A DNA stretch of 64,000 bases from Durusdinium trenchii (taxonomy: Eukaryota; Sar; Dinophyceae; Suessiales; Symbiodiniaceae), in NCBI GenBank assembly GCA_963970005.1, contig CAXAMN010026794.1, forward strand, positions 542,506 to 606,505, given 5' to 3'. The translations under genes were made by a program, and so were the position numbers. Under the pieces are notes generated by a model, which was given only the letters and a program-made list of their open reading frames with translations, did not search any database and was not told the origin of the DNA. How positions within the stretch are numbered: the stretch's first letter is position 1; every line of letters begins with the position of its first letter. Shown here in pieces: positions 44,988 through 58,700 of this stretch.

Positions 44988-45275
44988 AATCGCACTCTCG
45001 CCTGTGTTTCGCGCACTCGACACGCACGATCTCCGCAGAGGGTTGCGCGGGCAGCCGGCAAATCACACTCTCGCCTGAATTTCGCGCACTCGACACGCAC
45101 GATCTCCGCAGAGGCTTGCGCGGGCAGCCGGCAAATCGCACTCTCGCCTGCATTTCGCGCACTCGACACGCACGATCTCCGCAGAGGGTTGCGCGCGGAC
45201 CGGACAAATCGCACTCTCGCCTGCATTTCGCGCACTCCACACGCACGATCTCCGCAGAGGGTTGCGCTTTCGGTT
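44988..45275. repeat. 73-bp tandem array, four copies
   Basis: CACTCTCG recurs at 44993, 45066, 45139 and 45212, each 73 bases apart. The unit includes TTTCGCGCACTCGACACGCA and GATCTCCGCAGAGGGTTGCG. Confidence 0.97.
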
Positions 45276-45454
45276 GACGCTGTTCGTCCCACACTCCGCC
45301 TTTGAGAGAGAATTTATAAAGTGGGGAAATGTTTTTTCATTAGGACATCTCCCGTGCTAGTTTTCCATATTTTCCATACTCACACTTGCTTGCATACTCA
45401 CACTTGCATACTTTGACCCTGGCATACTTCGCACTTGGATGCTTTCGCTCTTCC

Positions 45455-45545
45455 AGTGTGTGTGTGTGTGTGTCAGTGTGAGTGTCGAAGTGTAAGTGTG
45501 TCAGTGTGAGTGTCGAAGCGTAAGTGTCGAAGTGTCAGTGTTCAA
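45455..45545. repeat. GTGT-rich simple repeat
   Basis: (GT)n followed by repeated GTCAGTGTGAGTGTCGAAG(C/T)G units. Confidence 0.9.
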
Positions 45546-48500
45546 AGGATTTTCCGGAAGAACCCTTCGCAATGCTTTCGGGAAAACTACTAGTAGATGT
45601 GTTCCTTAAAACTCACCCGAGGAGAAAGGCTTAGGGCCGGCCATAGACGTGTAAGCTAAACTGCTGACCCATATGATTGGTCCAAGTCCGTAGAGTCCTG
45701 AGCGATCCTTGGTGTGGTTTCCAGATGAAGAAGTGCACCTCCGACATCTGCGACTTCCCCGGAAACGCCGTGGATCAGGACTCCGAAACATCCTGAAGGG
45801 GGTGTTCTCAGTGAGCCGAGTACGAGGCGTTCTCAGGGGCGTTCGATGAAATGTGCTGCTTGGACCTTAATGCTTGGACCTATCAAACCTGTGGCCCTGG
45901 GACATTTGTGGCACACCCCGAGTTGAAGATTTCACCCCGACTAGAAGCGCACCTTCAAGGCTCACCTTTGTCAAAACTCACGGAAAGGATTCCATGAAAG
46001 CCATGTGTTGAGCAGTGACCCAAGGCAAGTTATAAGTGTTTCAAAAGAAATCAAAAGAGCATCCTTGGTGGACAAGTCATCCTCCAGCAGCCCAAGTACC
46101 TTGGAGTTGCTTAAGGCACTTATAGGAAACATCTCAACTCGAAACTGATGAATTCTACACACAAATAGGGTTTCAGTAAAACTCAATCAACATGGGCTTG
46201 TTCTTGGACAGTGAATGACTCACTGCACACCCCGAAGCACCACAGCTGACACAAAGGCATCAGTTGGGTGTGGCAAAGATCGGAGAGTGGAAGATTTGCT
46301 TCGCGGACAGAATTAATGTCTTCCGTTTTCGGCCTAATCCCTCGAATATATATATATTATATACACGCCCTCGCATGGAAAACATACAATTTCCACAAGT
46401 GACCAAAGCCTCTTGGAGAGTGTTTGGTAGACTGGTAGGGGCAGGGTCCAAACAACACGAGATTCCTGCTGATCTTGTGCTTTTGCTGCCTTTTACTTCC
46501 TGTATTGACTCATGCTCTGTTAACTGGGAAAGAGTTCACATCTCACACACGCAAACAAATGTGGCAGGATATCTCCGTGAAGCTAATCTGCCCAAGCTGT
46601 GCTCGGACCTCCTTTGGCCACAGAGTCGCAAAGCGCACGCTGAAGCGACGCACAAAAAAAACTGGGAGCTTCTGCAACGCGCCATTGTCAGCGGTGCAAG
46701 CTCAAGGCTTCTTCCAGAGTGGTATAACAATCTCATCTGAGAAAACAAAACAAGATATTGAAGAATAGCTTGTGGGCCTTTTCCATAGACATGTGACATG
46801 CCCTTCAAGAAGCCTCATCAAAATTGGAGACGAGCGTGATTTGAAGGGCTCGATTCATCAAGTCTCAATCATGTCCTTATCACTACACTCTACGTACGTA
46901 GTCACATATATGTCAATTAAACACAGGTGCACATGTAAAAATGAATAAACAAAAACACAATAAGTACCGTGTATCAATACTAAAGGAACCACGCATCTGC
47001 TACCTGGTGGTCTCTGCAAAGCTTGCCAACTGAAAGGCTTTGGATATGAAAGCTGAATGGAAAGGGACCTTCTCAAGGGGGACTTCATGATCCCAAACTG
47101 TTCCGTTGAGCATATCCCTTGCGACAGCTTTTGCCGTGGCTTTTCCAAGACATCACAACATGGAATCAACTCTTTATGCATTAACATCTGGTACCAATAT
47201 ACTTTTGAAAAGCGATATTGCTCGGGTACTTACTAGGTAATGTCAGAAAATTCCACCATCAATTGTTGTTACTCATCCTTTCTGTTCTTTCTAGTCACTC
47301 TTGGGTACCTCACCCCAAGATCATGCGCTTCGTTCCGTTGTGTATTGGGCATCGGCGTAGGGGCAAAAGAAACAACACCCTCTTACGGTCAAGATTGTCA
47401 AAGCAGGAGGATTATTCCCATTCCATCTTGGTCTCAACCAAGAATGCTTACCCCTAGGCAAACTTGACTATGCAATACTATGCATCTGCTCTCGCCTAAT
47501 CTTAGTATCGAAATGAAAGGTGTGTACACGTTGTGATACACCATACATCGAGGAAACAATATCGTCTCAGCATGCTTTGACCAAAGACCTAGAGCCATCC
47601 AACACGCTGGCCCCCGCCCCGCCCTGAACTGCTGCAGGGCACCGCCTATACCGTCACTTCTGCACCTGGCGAATGTCATCGTCCGTTTCTTCTGCTTCGT
47701 ACCACAAACACGAGGTTCAGGCAGCCTGTGAGGTCCCTGACTACAGTTGTGAGTGACTAGAGAACATGGTGAAACATCTGCCGAAGCAGACCAAAACCAT
47801 CACACGGTTTGGAATTCACGAGACGTGCCAAAAGCGGATGAGACGTTTTTGTGCGCCCGGATGTCACATGAAGCTCGATATAAATTCCGTTGGCCAGGCC
47901 GGCCACCTGATCCTAAGACTGTCCCATGGCCACGGCGGCTATTCCCTATATAGAACCTCCAAAAGTGTTCCACAAGCGGCACCTCAACAAATACCTCCAC
48001 CAGGAATCTACAGAAACTTGCTGTGAACACTTCTGGGTATCCACTGAAAAATCCTCGTTTTGGCCTCCGACCTGCTCAGCTCCACAGCTCCGTCGCACGA
48101 GAAAATCGGCGCTGCGACGGAAGCTGGAAGCTCCGCTGCACCTCGTCCATCTGAAGAAAACTCGGCCTCGGCCTCGGTCGATTCCCTGGACGTTGGAGAT
48201 CTGAGAAGTACCTGGACGTTGGACGAGGTTCTGAGGGGTACGAAGTTCCACCATGAGCAAACCACGTGCACTGCTTGCAGACCAAACGCACCTTAACTAG
48301 TGCAGTGCCTAAGGAGATTTGGGGGCACGAAAAGGCGATTGGAGAGAGTTGGTGTGCGATGCAGCGCGAAGGGACATTCTGTATCATGCTCTCCAATGCT
48401 CTCCATAATTCATGGAAGAATGTGGCTGAAATTGGTCACCATGGCCATACTTCAAGCCAACTTTGCATCGCTGTCGGCGCACGTGACGTGGTCGAATCCT

Positions 48501-48910
48501 GCAAATGAAGAGCGGGAAGGCGGAGTGGCTACAGCAAAGAAACATGGCAAACAAATAATAACACAAGGACCTATATACACACCAGCCGCAAAGTGTTTAC
48601 CATGCGTTTAGGTCCAACCGTTCCATTATATACATTGATGCTTGAATCATGGTCACTATAGGCACTCCAAGTCAGATGCTTGGTGGGATCATGGGGCTGG
48701 GCGAATGGCTGGTGCGTTTGAACTGAGCATGCTTCAATCATAAAATCTGGAGCTGGCTCAGCCGGGCTCCCAAACCGTAGGTTCCACAAATTTTGACCAT
48801 CATCCTCCAGTAGCACCAGGAACACACTCTGCACCATTTTCTTTGGTCTGATTACACCAGCATCGACCCAAACAGCAGCGGCAGTCCGAGTTTTCCACAC
48901 GCCATGGGAC

Positions 48911-49014
48911 CATGGGAGGCAAGGGGAGACAAAGCAAAATCATCTCAGCCCAGCATCCAGACAGGCCATGGGAGACAAGGGGAGACAAAGGACGGGAATC
49001 ATCTTGACCCAGCA
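48911..49014. repeat. Diverged tandem duplication, 56-bp period
   Basis: CATGGGAG(G/A)CAAGGGGAGACAAAG begins at 48911 and 48967; both copies end in CCCAGCAT. Confidence 0.9.
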
Positions 49015-49256
49015 TTGTTTCTATGCAAGAATTGCGAACCCCTCACAGCAAAGCTGTTTGGGGAATAACCAAACAAAATAAACAGCCCTTGCTGAATTTG
49101 TTACGTGGCTTCCTTTTTTTGATCAGCTTCTGGTCCAAAAACGAATCCGTCGGGGCTCCGTAGAAAAAAGAAAAACGACGCCTACGGGGCAGGAGCGTGT
49201 GCAGGGCGGCGTCTCCGGACGGAGAAGCGTCGTTTGGAGAACACCTGATGCCATGC

Positions 49257-49291
49257 GAGGGCGCCGAGGGAGGGCGCCGAGGGAGGGCGCC
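49257..49291. repeat. GC-rich tandem repeat, about 13-bp unit
   Basis: GAGGGCGCCGAGG three times; each copy contains the palindrome GGCGCC. Confidence 0.9.
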
Positions 49292-49650
49292 CCGAGTCCG
49301 TCGGTTTGGGCGGCGCCATTTGAGCTAAACACCACTGAACATCACCTCTATAAGCTGATGTTTTCTGTGGGTTTGAAGCTAGGAACATGCCAAAACACCA
49401 ATTGCTGTGTGTTCAAACGTAGTAACCCCAGAGAATCTGAACGCAACAAATAAAAACATCCTTGGTCCTTGGGCATGCTGCGGCATGCGTAATTCCCTAA
49501 GATCCCCTGACAAAAAAATGTGGGTGCCCAGTTCCTCTTCGCTCCTTGAAGAATGTTGAACATAAATTAAAACAGCTGGTCCCGCTGTCAAGTCAAAGTC
49601 GCAGAATAAAGTTACAGTACGTACAACTCTGGAAACATGGACACAATAAA

Positions 49651-49751
49651 CCAGGACCTTCCCAGTGACCTTTTCAGGATTGGTAAGCGACCTTTTCAAG
49701 ACCTAAGTGACCTCATTCTGGGATCTTAAAAGGTCACTGGGAAGGTCCTGG
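49651..49751. repeat. Perfect 24-bp inverted repeat with 53-base centre
   Basis: Left arm 49651-49674 starts CCAGGACCTTCCCAGTGACC; right arm 49728-49751 ends GGTCACTGGGAAGGTCCTGG. All 24 bases of the arms match as reverse complements. No obvious target-site duplication flanks it. Confidence 0.97.
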
Positions 49752-49759
49752 CAACGTTA

Positions 49760-52700
49760 TTTTACATGATTAACATGCACATGTTAGTCCATGAACATCC
49801 TATATGAGAGGACTTTCACCACACCACTTCAGAAAATGATACAACATATCATATCAGTAATCGGGCATGACCTTCCCGGAAGACCCACCGCACTCAAGTA
49901 AAAGGCTGACAACCATCAATGAATGCTGGTCCTTGTAACTTGATGTGATAATGTCGTTCATCAAAACAACATATGGCTCCTCAACTGGCTCCTCATTAGA
50001 GGAAAGTAGTGGGACTTTGATTTGGCCCACTTGGTCTCGTATGTTTTGTTCGGCCTTTCATGTTCAACTCCTTGCCAAGCGGGGTCCCATGTTCAAGAGG
50101 GTTTGCTCAAGGAACCAAAAAGAAAGTGGATTATATAGATGGGTCTAAAGATCTATGTTTGAAAGCGAGTCTCTACTGGGGACCGGATATCATACAACCA
50201 AGGAAGGTGATGAGTAGGAACCTTTTCTAGTTTCACTGGAAGAACTCCCAGTAAGTCGTTTGTGCTGAGGACAAATGATTGTTTTACCGGGTCTTCAAAT
50301 AAAAAGCAACATCTCAATTCAATATCCCTCAGACTCGTTGCCAAAAATCATTGCCCATTTGAGAGCGTGTGTTGGGCCGGAGACCGGCGTGAAGGGAAAG
50401 GTCTACTCCCCTTCCCGCCTGAGCTACCAGTGGATGGCGTTGGGACATCTTCACTTCCTGGAAGTTTCGGAGGCAGAAATACATCCGAAATCCTGGCATA
50501 GATAACCACAGGATCTGGAATGGTACCACAGATCTGGAATGGTCCACTTGATCCTGGATGGTACCACAGGATATCACAGGATAAATCATGGTTAACGTGA
50601 ATTTCTTCCCACTGGTGCTAGACTTCCTGAAAAAAATCGTGTATGGCATGGCCCCTTTCGTTCGGATGACCATGAGTCTTCCGAATGCCAAACAGGTGGT
50701 TTTCACTCCACTTCTATGTGACTCGGAGTGTATCCTTTGTGGTGCTTTTGGAAACTATCAAACCCACCCTCTCCTGGACTTACCTGCCTATAGGACGTCA
50801 TAGATGACCATTGAAATCCGCTTTCGACATACCGTGCACCTAGAACTGGTGGCAACGCGGCAACGCTCGCGTTTCTTCTGGATGATGGTCCATTCCAACA
50901 CATGTCCGACATGTCCTTGGTCCAAGGACCACGAGTTAGGACCCATTTCTTTCTGACCAACCAATCGAAGACCACCAGTCGAGGACCAACGCGTACGCAC
51001 GAGGACCAACGTGAGTTCCTTCGATCGGAAGCCAGACCTGCCCAGACCTGCCCAGACGCCACACATAGATGTGACATGTGACAATACAATCTCTATTGCA
51101 TAGCAGTTTCTCACCAAGGGGTGCCTAACGAGGGTGGGGGTGGTCTTTTTCCTGGAGATCTACTCTCTGGGCAGATGCCGACAACAACATCAACAACCAT
51201 CAACAGATCTTCTGCATCTTTTGAGGGATGTTTCATGGTGTTAGTAGACAATCTGACATAGTGACAATTCGCTGGTATGTAACAATCTCACATAATCCCG
51301 ATCCCACAGAAAAAGAGCACACACACATCCAATTGTTGCATCAACTATATACTTGATGCATGAAGCTAACTAACTCGTGTTTCCGGGAAGGCTATAACTT
51401 TTGAAGAATCCAACCAGCTTTACGCCGCAACGCTTTGCACAGCTTGTTCAGTTCCATCCATCCAGTTCCACCCACTTCAGTGGATGCTTCACTGCCGGAA
51501 ACCATTCGACGAATGCACCTCGTTCTGGCACCTGGTCGCTTGTGGCTTGAGAAGATGGGAATGGTCCACCGCTGTCTGCTTCCAAAGACCAGCGTCTACA
51601 CGACACAAAATGGAATAGCTTATATATATAAATATGAGGAATCATATAATACAATTGTAATACCACGAATCATGTCATATGAAGAATGAATAGTTATATT
51701 CCCCATTTCAAGAGGAATCATATCATATGTGGCCGACCACTTTCTTGTCAACTACCTATGCATGATCATACACAGTAAACCGCGTCCAGTAATAAACCCC
51801 CCAAAAACCTCATGAGATGTCAAGTCAGTTGCATCTCCTTGATGCCATCACATAGCTGCGTCTAAGAACAGGAGCACCGTCAAACAGGGGTCTTTATCTG
51901 ATGTACTCCCATTCTTCTCCGTATTAGGTTGGAGGTCATCGCTATTAGGTTGGAGGTCATCGCTATTACGGCTATTAGGTTGGAGGCCATTGCTATTAGG
52001 TTAGAGGCCATTGCTAGTAGGTCGGAGGCCGTTGCTCTCTTTGTTTAGACAGTAAGTCTTTTATTTATACTGGTATACTCCCATTCTCAATATGTGTCTC
52101 CACTCTTGGAGATCCTTCCCCCACCCGAATCACCTTGAGGAGCCGCGAATCTGCTTCGACGGACCTGCTTCGACGGTCATTCTGCGAACGCGAGCTGAAA
52201 CGTTCGAACGGAAGACATAAGAGGATATCCGATGATCCCAAAGATGTCCCATGAACTAAACACAGGCCGACAGGATGGTTCAGGGATTGCATTGATCCAA
52301 GATGGTGGAGGATATCCAAATGGATGGCGATGATGCTTGGAGTAAGTCACCATCCGCTCCTTGGCACCCAAGTGCCCAGCTGGCTGCGACGGCCAGTCGT
52401 TAGGTTTAGGACCAAAGCGACCAGGTTCTGGTGCCAAAGACACAGTTTTTACTCTATGAACTTGTCCCAAAGGAATCAAAGAGGGGATGAACTACCCCAT
52501 CTTCGCACGAAATTGTTCTCTCCCATCTGCACTGGCACGGAGAAAGAACGCAAAAGCAAAGTGGCCTCACACTCAACACCGATACTGATATACGATCGGC
52601 GCATGAAACATCGTTGGGTGTCCCTTTGTTGATTCCACTAAGCAAGGGTCCATTAATTTAACTCATCCAAATTCTGTCGATACAATATGCTTGCTGACAA

Positions 52701-55700
52701 CAGTCGCATGCGGGGTGGAGAACTCAATTCTGTACTGCCCGGAGTCACGGAGGCTAGATGAGGCTAGATATTGAGGGATTCAATCTTCTTGGATGTGATG
52801 CTCTTTTCATTTGATTACACCCTTTTTGATCCTTGAAGGCTCGACTCTTTCCTACGGGCCACTCTCTCAATGGTTTTCCGTAGGCTCTACAACGAAAACA
52901 CATCAATATCAAGAATCAACTCGATATGTGGACCCAACTGAGAATTCTACCGCTCTATTGATTTGTTATGATTTGTTGCATTTTGTTATTTCTTTGATAT
53001 AGTTTATATAGTCAGATTGGCAATCAAATGTCTTAGTGAGCCGGGTGGGCGGCACCTGGCATTGGTGGGGCTCGCATGAACAGCTCCAGGCAGGAAACTC
53101 TCCTGTTTGACGGATCGGTGGTAAGGAGTTCAAATGTCAAGGCTCAGCTTGAAGATTCCCCCAACTTGACCAACAAGCCCCCACTTGGGAAAGCCACACA
53201 AGAGTGCGAGTGCAACGGTCCAGTCGGTGGGAGGTCTGCCGGTCAGGGGTCTGGAGCACATGTGACGCACATGTGGTGAGTGTTCCAACATGGCTGCCAT
53301 GACAGCCTGCCTCGTGGGTGTGGCTTCCATTAGCAACACAGTTGCTGGTGAACGTTTGCTTACATCTTGATTGGAAGGCTAGACTCAATAGAACTCCTCT
53401 ACATTCTTGGATGGGTGTCTGAGAAGTAAAAGCAACTGGCCCAAACCAAGAATTTGTCAGTCATGACTAGTGATACTCATGCCGTCTTTCGCCCATGGGG
53501 TCCTCTGCCGCTTGCCGCGGCGGTGGAAGCCGGGTCTGCGATTGTGACCTGCAGTCGAAAGGACTCCCTCGTGTCTGTAACGCCCGGGTGAGATGGTTCA
53601 CTTGGGATGTTTGGCAGGTGTTTTCTTAACTCAATAAACTGCATCGCTGCCATATGCTCCCATTCAAGCTACCCAACCAGTCCGAGTCCCAATGTTTCAC
53701 CACACTAATGAATAGCTGCCGACCTAATGAGATCTAATGTCTGTCCTTGGGTTGCCACCAATCAAAACAGAAGTCGCTGTGAGGTCTAAGCTGTTGGTGG
53801 CTGTCTGACCTCTGATTGTGTGACCTCGACACAGGACCCAGCCTTTCGGAGTGCCGGGGAACAGCTGCGCGGTGGACCTGGAACAAGACGGTGCGTTTGG
53901 CGCCAGTGGGTTCCACTGGAAGGTCATAGGTGGGAAATCAAGCTAAATACAACATGTCGTGCAACATGTCGAATTGCGGGCCCAGCAAACCACCAGACCC
54001 CAAACCAGTAGGTGCTGTTCTATCATCTTTTGCTGCTCATTTTCCAGATACTTCTGGCTATAAAGGCCCCATGTTGCTCGCACATGCGTGGTTGGGAGGG
54101 TCTATTGCTCCAAAATTGTCCAACTCCGGATTTCAAACTCTCCACGTGCTTTCTGAAAGTTCGATTCGTCTTCCAGCGTTTGTCAGCCTCGGTCCTTCAA
54201 GCTTCCAACCACTGGCCTGAGGGCCCAAGTCTGTGGCTGAGACCGAATGCCTGGCGCGCCTGCGACGGACAGTGATGCGTCACTGTCCAGCGGCCAGGGA
54301 GGATGGAACGGGGGCGAAGAAAGGGCGAACCTGAATCATTAGGCAAACGCATTTTGTACATGGTCAAAACCTGGGTGCCCCAAACCAAGGTTGGCTGACC
54401 TTCTGCATATTATGTTGTTCATCGCTGTGCAGTGCCGTCAGGTCCAACATCCTTCTACAAGCACATGCTACATATTAGTCATCTAGGGATTTTCAGGGAA
54501 CTTACGATGGTTCAATGGGAGTGAGTGTAAGTTTTTGGTCCCTGTGTATTTATTGGGGCTTTAGAAGGTGCATGATCCATATTTTCATTGTAAATCCCAA
54601 TCATTGCATGATAGGTACCAAACATGAATCTACAGAACGGGAAAGGTCTGCGCCACCTACACCAAACCGTGTACATAACTGCCCGACTTGTTGCAGTATT
54701 GTAGATTCTTGACCATTATAAATGTAAGAGTCCACATTGGCCACATATCATAGTGAACACAACTGCTGTTGACGCTCCAATTCTTGGGGAACAATTGGAT
54801 AAGCGGGGCAGAGGTAGGAATTGAAGGTAGTGGGGAGAAAGTTGGCCGAACGGATCCAGTGCAACGGCTCTTTGGCAAGGATAGTTGGAACTACTTCTGT
54901 TTTGTTTGCTTGCGGGTATTTTGTTGAAGTAACAACCTTGAAGGTGGTTATGTTTTTTTTTTCCTAAGTTGGGTTGGTTGGTTGACAGAATGGGATGGCC
55001 CCACGAAAACACTTACACAAATATTAACATGTCAGGCAAGGTTAGCTTGGTTAGATCCGTCTATGAATGCACCGCGCCCGAAAACATGACTCCGCATCTC
55101 CAAGAATTCGACTCCATGGTTTCCTGGCTCCAGAGTCTCCATATCGCCAGAATAGTTCTCTGAGCATACTGTCCATCCAATGCGATCTCGCTGATATGAC
55201 CCGACTCGACACTGACTGAGACTGGTCCCTGCTAGTCGGCTTGGCTCCCGGACGGTAGCACCTTCCAGCCCCGAACACTGCTGGCTCGCCGCCTGCACCA
55301 AGTGGAACAAGTCGAACAAATAGCATGTAGAGTGACTGGACCAGGCCAACCACATGTTCTGGGTATCAAACGACAGATAACTCCAGTCCACAAGTTTGGG
55401 GTGCTTCGGGCTCGGGTATCAGCTAGATGTAACACAAGACGTGCTCCGATGCGTTTTTTGTCCGATTGGAGGCCCGAGCTTAGATGTGCTTCAAATTAGA
55501 GTGTAGTGGAGTGGTGTGGCCTGGGCTTCCGATAAGTCAGGCCTTTTCTTTGACAATGCACGCCATGTGAGGACCGAAATCATTTAGGAAACATGTAAAA
55601 AGACATGCAAAGAAGTGCCAGTGATCTCTTTTGACACTCCATAAGTGGGATCCAAGCCTGTCTCCAAAGCCGAAACTCTTTCGAGGAATTCAACCCTTTT

Positions 55701-58700
55701 GATTGGGAGTAGGGCGACAAATGCACCGACCAAGGCTCTGTCGACGGCATGCAAGGGCCCGCACTTGAGCAGTGATGGCAAGTCCCGTAAGGACATGGTG
55801 CCGAGTCGCAAGGCAAGGTCTTTACTGCCTACAAGCGTATTGTTTGGTTGGTGGTTCCCTAGGGAGGGCTCTGCTCACGCTGGCTACAACTCTGAAGCTT
55901 GCATGTGTAATGCTTAAGAGCGAGCTATGTGGTCTAATGAAAGAGACTAAACCTCCTTCTGAAAGGCCAACAAACTGTGCCACATCTCTACCTACACTGA
56001 GCCAGAACAGTCAAGTCGTGACTATCCCCAACACAATCCTCGAGACTCGAGTCAAGTCGAGACTCAGTCAGTCCATCTCAGTCCACCCAGGGTCGCTGTA
56101 CCACTTGTGAACATGTGGACATTGCCCCTCCCATGTATGCAAGTTGTACATTTGGCCAATTGCATGGTTTAGTGTCCACCACAAGTCAGAATTAGTGCAT
56201 TCACTAGTCACAAGCGAGACGCTGTCGGCGCCCACATTAAGAGGAAAGAGAGGTGTCCACCACAAAGTCATGACTACGCCTCCCACATCCAACAATGAGA
56301 AGCTGCTGGGAGGTCTGGGCAACTACTGAACCAACTGGATCTCCAGGGTCTCGTCGCCAGAGTCTGAGGGGAGACACGAAGAGATCCGAGTCAAAGATCA
56401 TGAAGGTCAAGTCTAAAACATAGATTGGCTTCAAGAACTGGAAGCTCTCAGAACTGTGAATTGCCCCGGACCTACCAACCTGGTAAGTGAACCACAGAAC
56501 CAGGGTCGTCGAGTCTTACGAGACCTTCATGCCGAGAAAAGGAGGCCATCCATCTTGCTCCACAGATGGCAGATCCAGTCGATGGTACCCTGCCATACAT
56601 CTTGCCACGTCTTAGAGATATCCGACAAACACAAGCCAAAAACGGTCAGGAAATAAGAGGGACAAATGGGACTGGGCTTCGGATTGACCCTCCAGCCACT
56701 GCGGGCTTCTTTCTTGGCAGTAAGAACAGTCTGCGAGTCTGTGAGCTATGATCATTGGCAAAAAAAACAACATTGACTTGAGACTTCCAGGATCCCAGGT
56801 GTCCATCTGCTTCATTAGCCCATTCGTCCATTCCGAAGAGAGCCTGTTCATAAGTGATGCAAATGAAAGCTCCTGTTCCTTGAGGTCTTGAGTAAGCAGT
56901 CCTATGATCATATTCCATACTAGTAATGGTTTGCACTCCATGGTCAAGAGAGGGCCCCCACTGATCTGCCCACTGACCTTGAAACTCATGATATAATAAC
57001 ATTAGATACTTAGATATAGGTAACACGGTGACACCCTTCAAAGAGGATTCACCCACCTTGTGCTGACTCTGAATAGCTCTGAATGTCGGAACAACATGTG
57101 ATTGGCATGCAGGCATATGATCAGCATATAACCCTAAGTATGTGTTCTTTTTTTTCACAGGACAAACCTTTTGATGGCTCTGAGTCTCAAGCTCATTTCA
57201 CATAGGAAAATTCCAACACATCCGGTTGATGAGTTGTGGGGTCGTCAAGGACATCATCAGAAACAATAAGGGTCTTGGGCTTCTGCAGCTTCGCCCTCCA
57301 AGATTGCTGGGTTTAAGAAGCAGTGGAAGATTAAGATCCTGCAAGGTCCAATTCCTGACAGCAAGTTGAAGCCAACAGCAAGTGGCGACAAGCCGCAGCT
57401 TAACGGTGGTTTCAACATATTACTGCAGGTGCACCTCGCCGCAAAATGTGAGGCTGTCTGAGGTGGTTTTCCTTGACCTGTCCTGTGAAAGCTAAGTCCA
57501 GTGGATGCAGCTGGTAAACACTGGCTGCGACTGAATACCTCCATCTGGATCCCTGGGGAAGACAGAATACCCCCGTCGCGGCACTTGCTTCGCTGGTCCA
57601 GCTTGCCGAGTACGTCTGGAGCGAGGTCTCAACCCCGCAGGAGCCGGCTCAGGTGGCCGATGTGGTGCAACATTAGCAGCTCCAAATGAAAAGATTCGGT
57701 GAGAGGAGGCAGATGGAGCGAGACCTAACTCACATGACGGCGACAAGCGAAAAAATACTTGACATAGAAGCTGTTTTCTCCTTCTGATCCAGAAACTGAG
57801 GAGAGGATGTCTCAAATGTGTTCCGTCCGCCCGCTTCTGAGATACTTACCAGCAAAGGTCTTCATCATTTCAGCCACACACACACATCATGCTGTTTGGC
57901 CTTCGACCACTCCACCAGAAGGTGTTCGGCTCGATGTCTACGACCGTCGCGGAAAACACACCAACCATGACACCATCGGTGCGAAGAAAAGCTTCATCCT
58001 GCTCACTCCTCCAGTTCCCAACTCAAGGTAGGGCCTCAACGGTGGAGTTGGGAGCGTCCGGCGAAACATCTGCCTAAAGAGAGGTTGACCGGATGCTGAC
58101 GTTGCACCTGACCGGATGCGGTCAGGATGAATCCATTCGAACTCAAGCCCTCCGAGATCGATGAGGACAGCGATCATCCATTGGATCGCTGGACCATCCA
58201 TGGGGTCAAACAAGCTTGGCATTTAATGACCAGCTTGGGATCGTGATTACTCGTGGGTAACAAGTGGATCTAATAGGATCTTGATGGATGTATGCAAGTC
58301 CCTTTCTACCAAGTTGTTACTGGGGAAAGTCTATCCGAGACAAAGGAGGAGCTGCTTGGGGATGGTAGCACAATCGGGGTACGACATCAGCCAAGATGGG
58401 TGTATTTTAAAGGGGAGACCCTGTTCCAGGGGGAGGTCCCCCTATTTCAATACATATCCAGATGATATATATGACTATATAATGTATAACTAAAGGCTGT
58501 TCAAGAGAAGAAGCACTCCAGGGATGGCCAATGTTCCTGTCTGTAGACTCTGCGGAATATATCACTCAAGCTTTTAAACTGAATTAGGCCACAAAAGGGT
58601 TTGATGGGTTCGAGGATACGGACCTTTTGTTGCCTGGCTCATCAAGTGACAAACCTCAATTCTATTGAGATAGAATTAACATGTCTGAAGTATTGTTTCT

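Larger units (their letters stand above)
45550..49640. other. Stretch without a supported gene
   Basis: A plus-strand piece at 48,060-48,296 (SVDSLDVGDLRSTWTLDEVL) looks mildly protein-like but has no clear partner exon. Others are short shadows. A 56-bp duplication lies at 48,911-49,014 and a GAGGGCGCC repeat at 49,257-49,291. Confidence 0.35.

Noticed and set aside
44098-45277. Long open frames (up to 326 codons) across the 60-bp and 73-bp arrays
   Set aside because: They follow from the repeat unit lacking stops; they are open on both strands and contain partial units that break the period.
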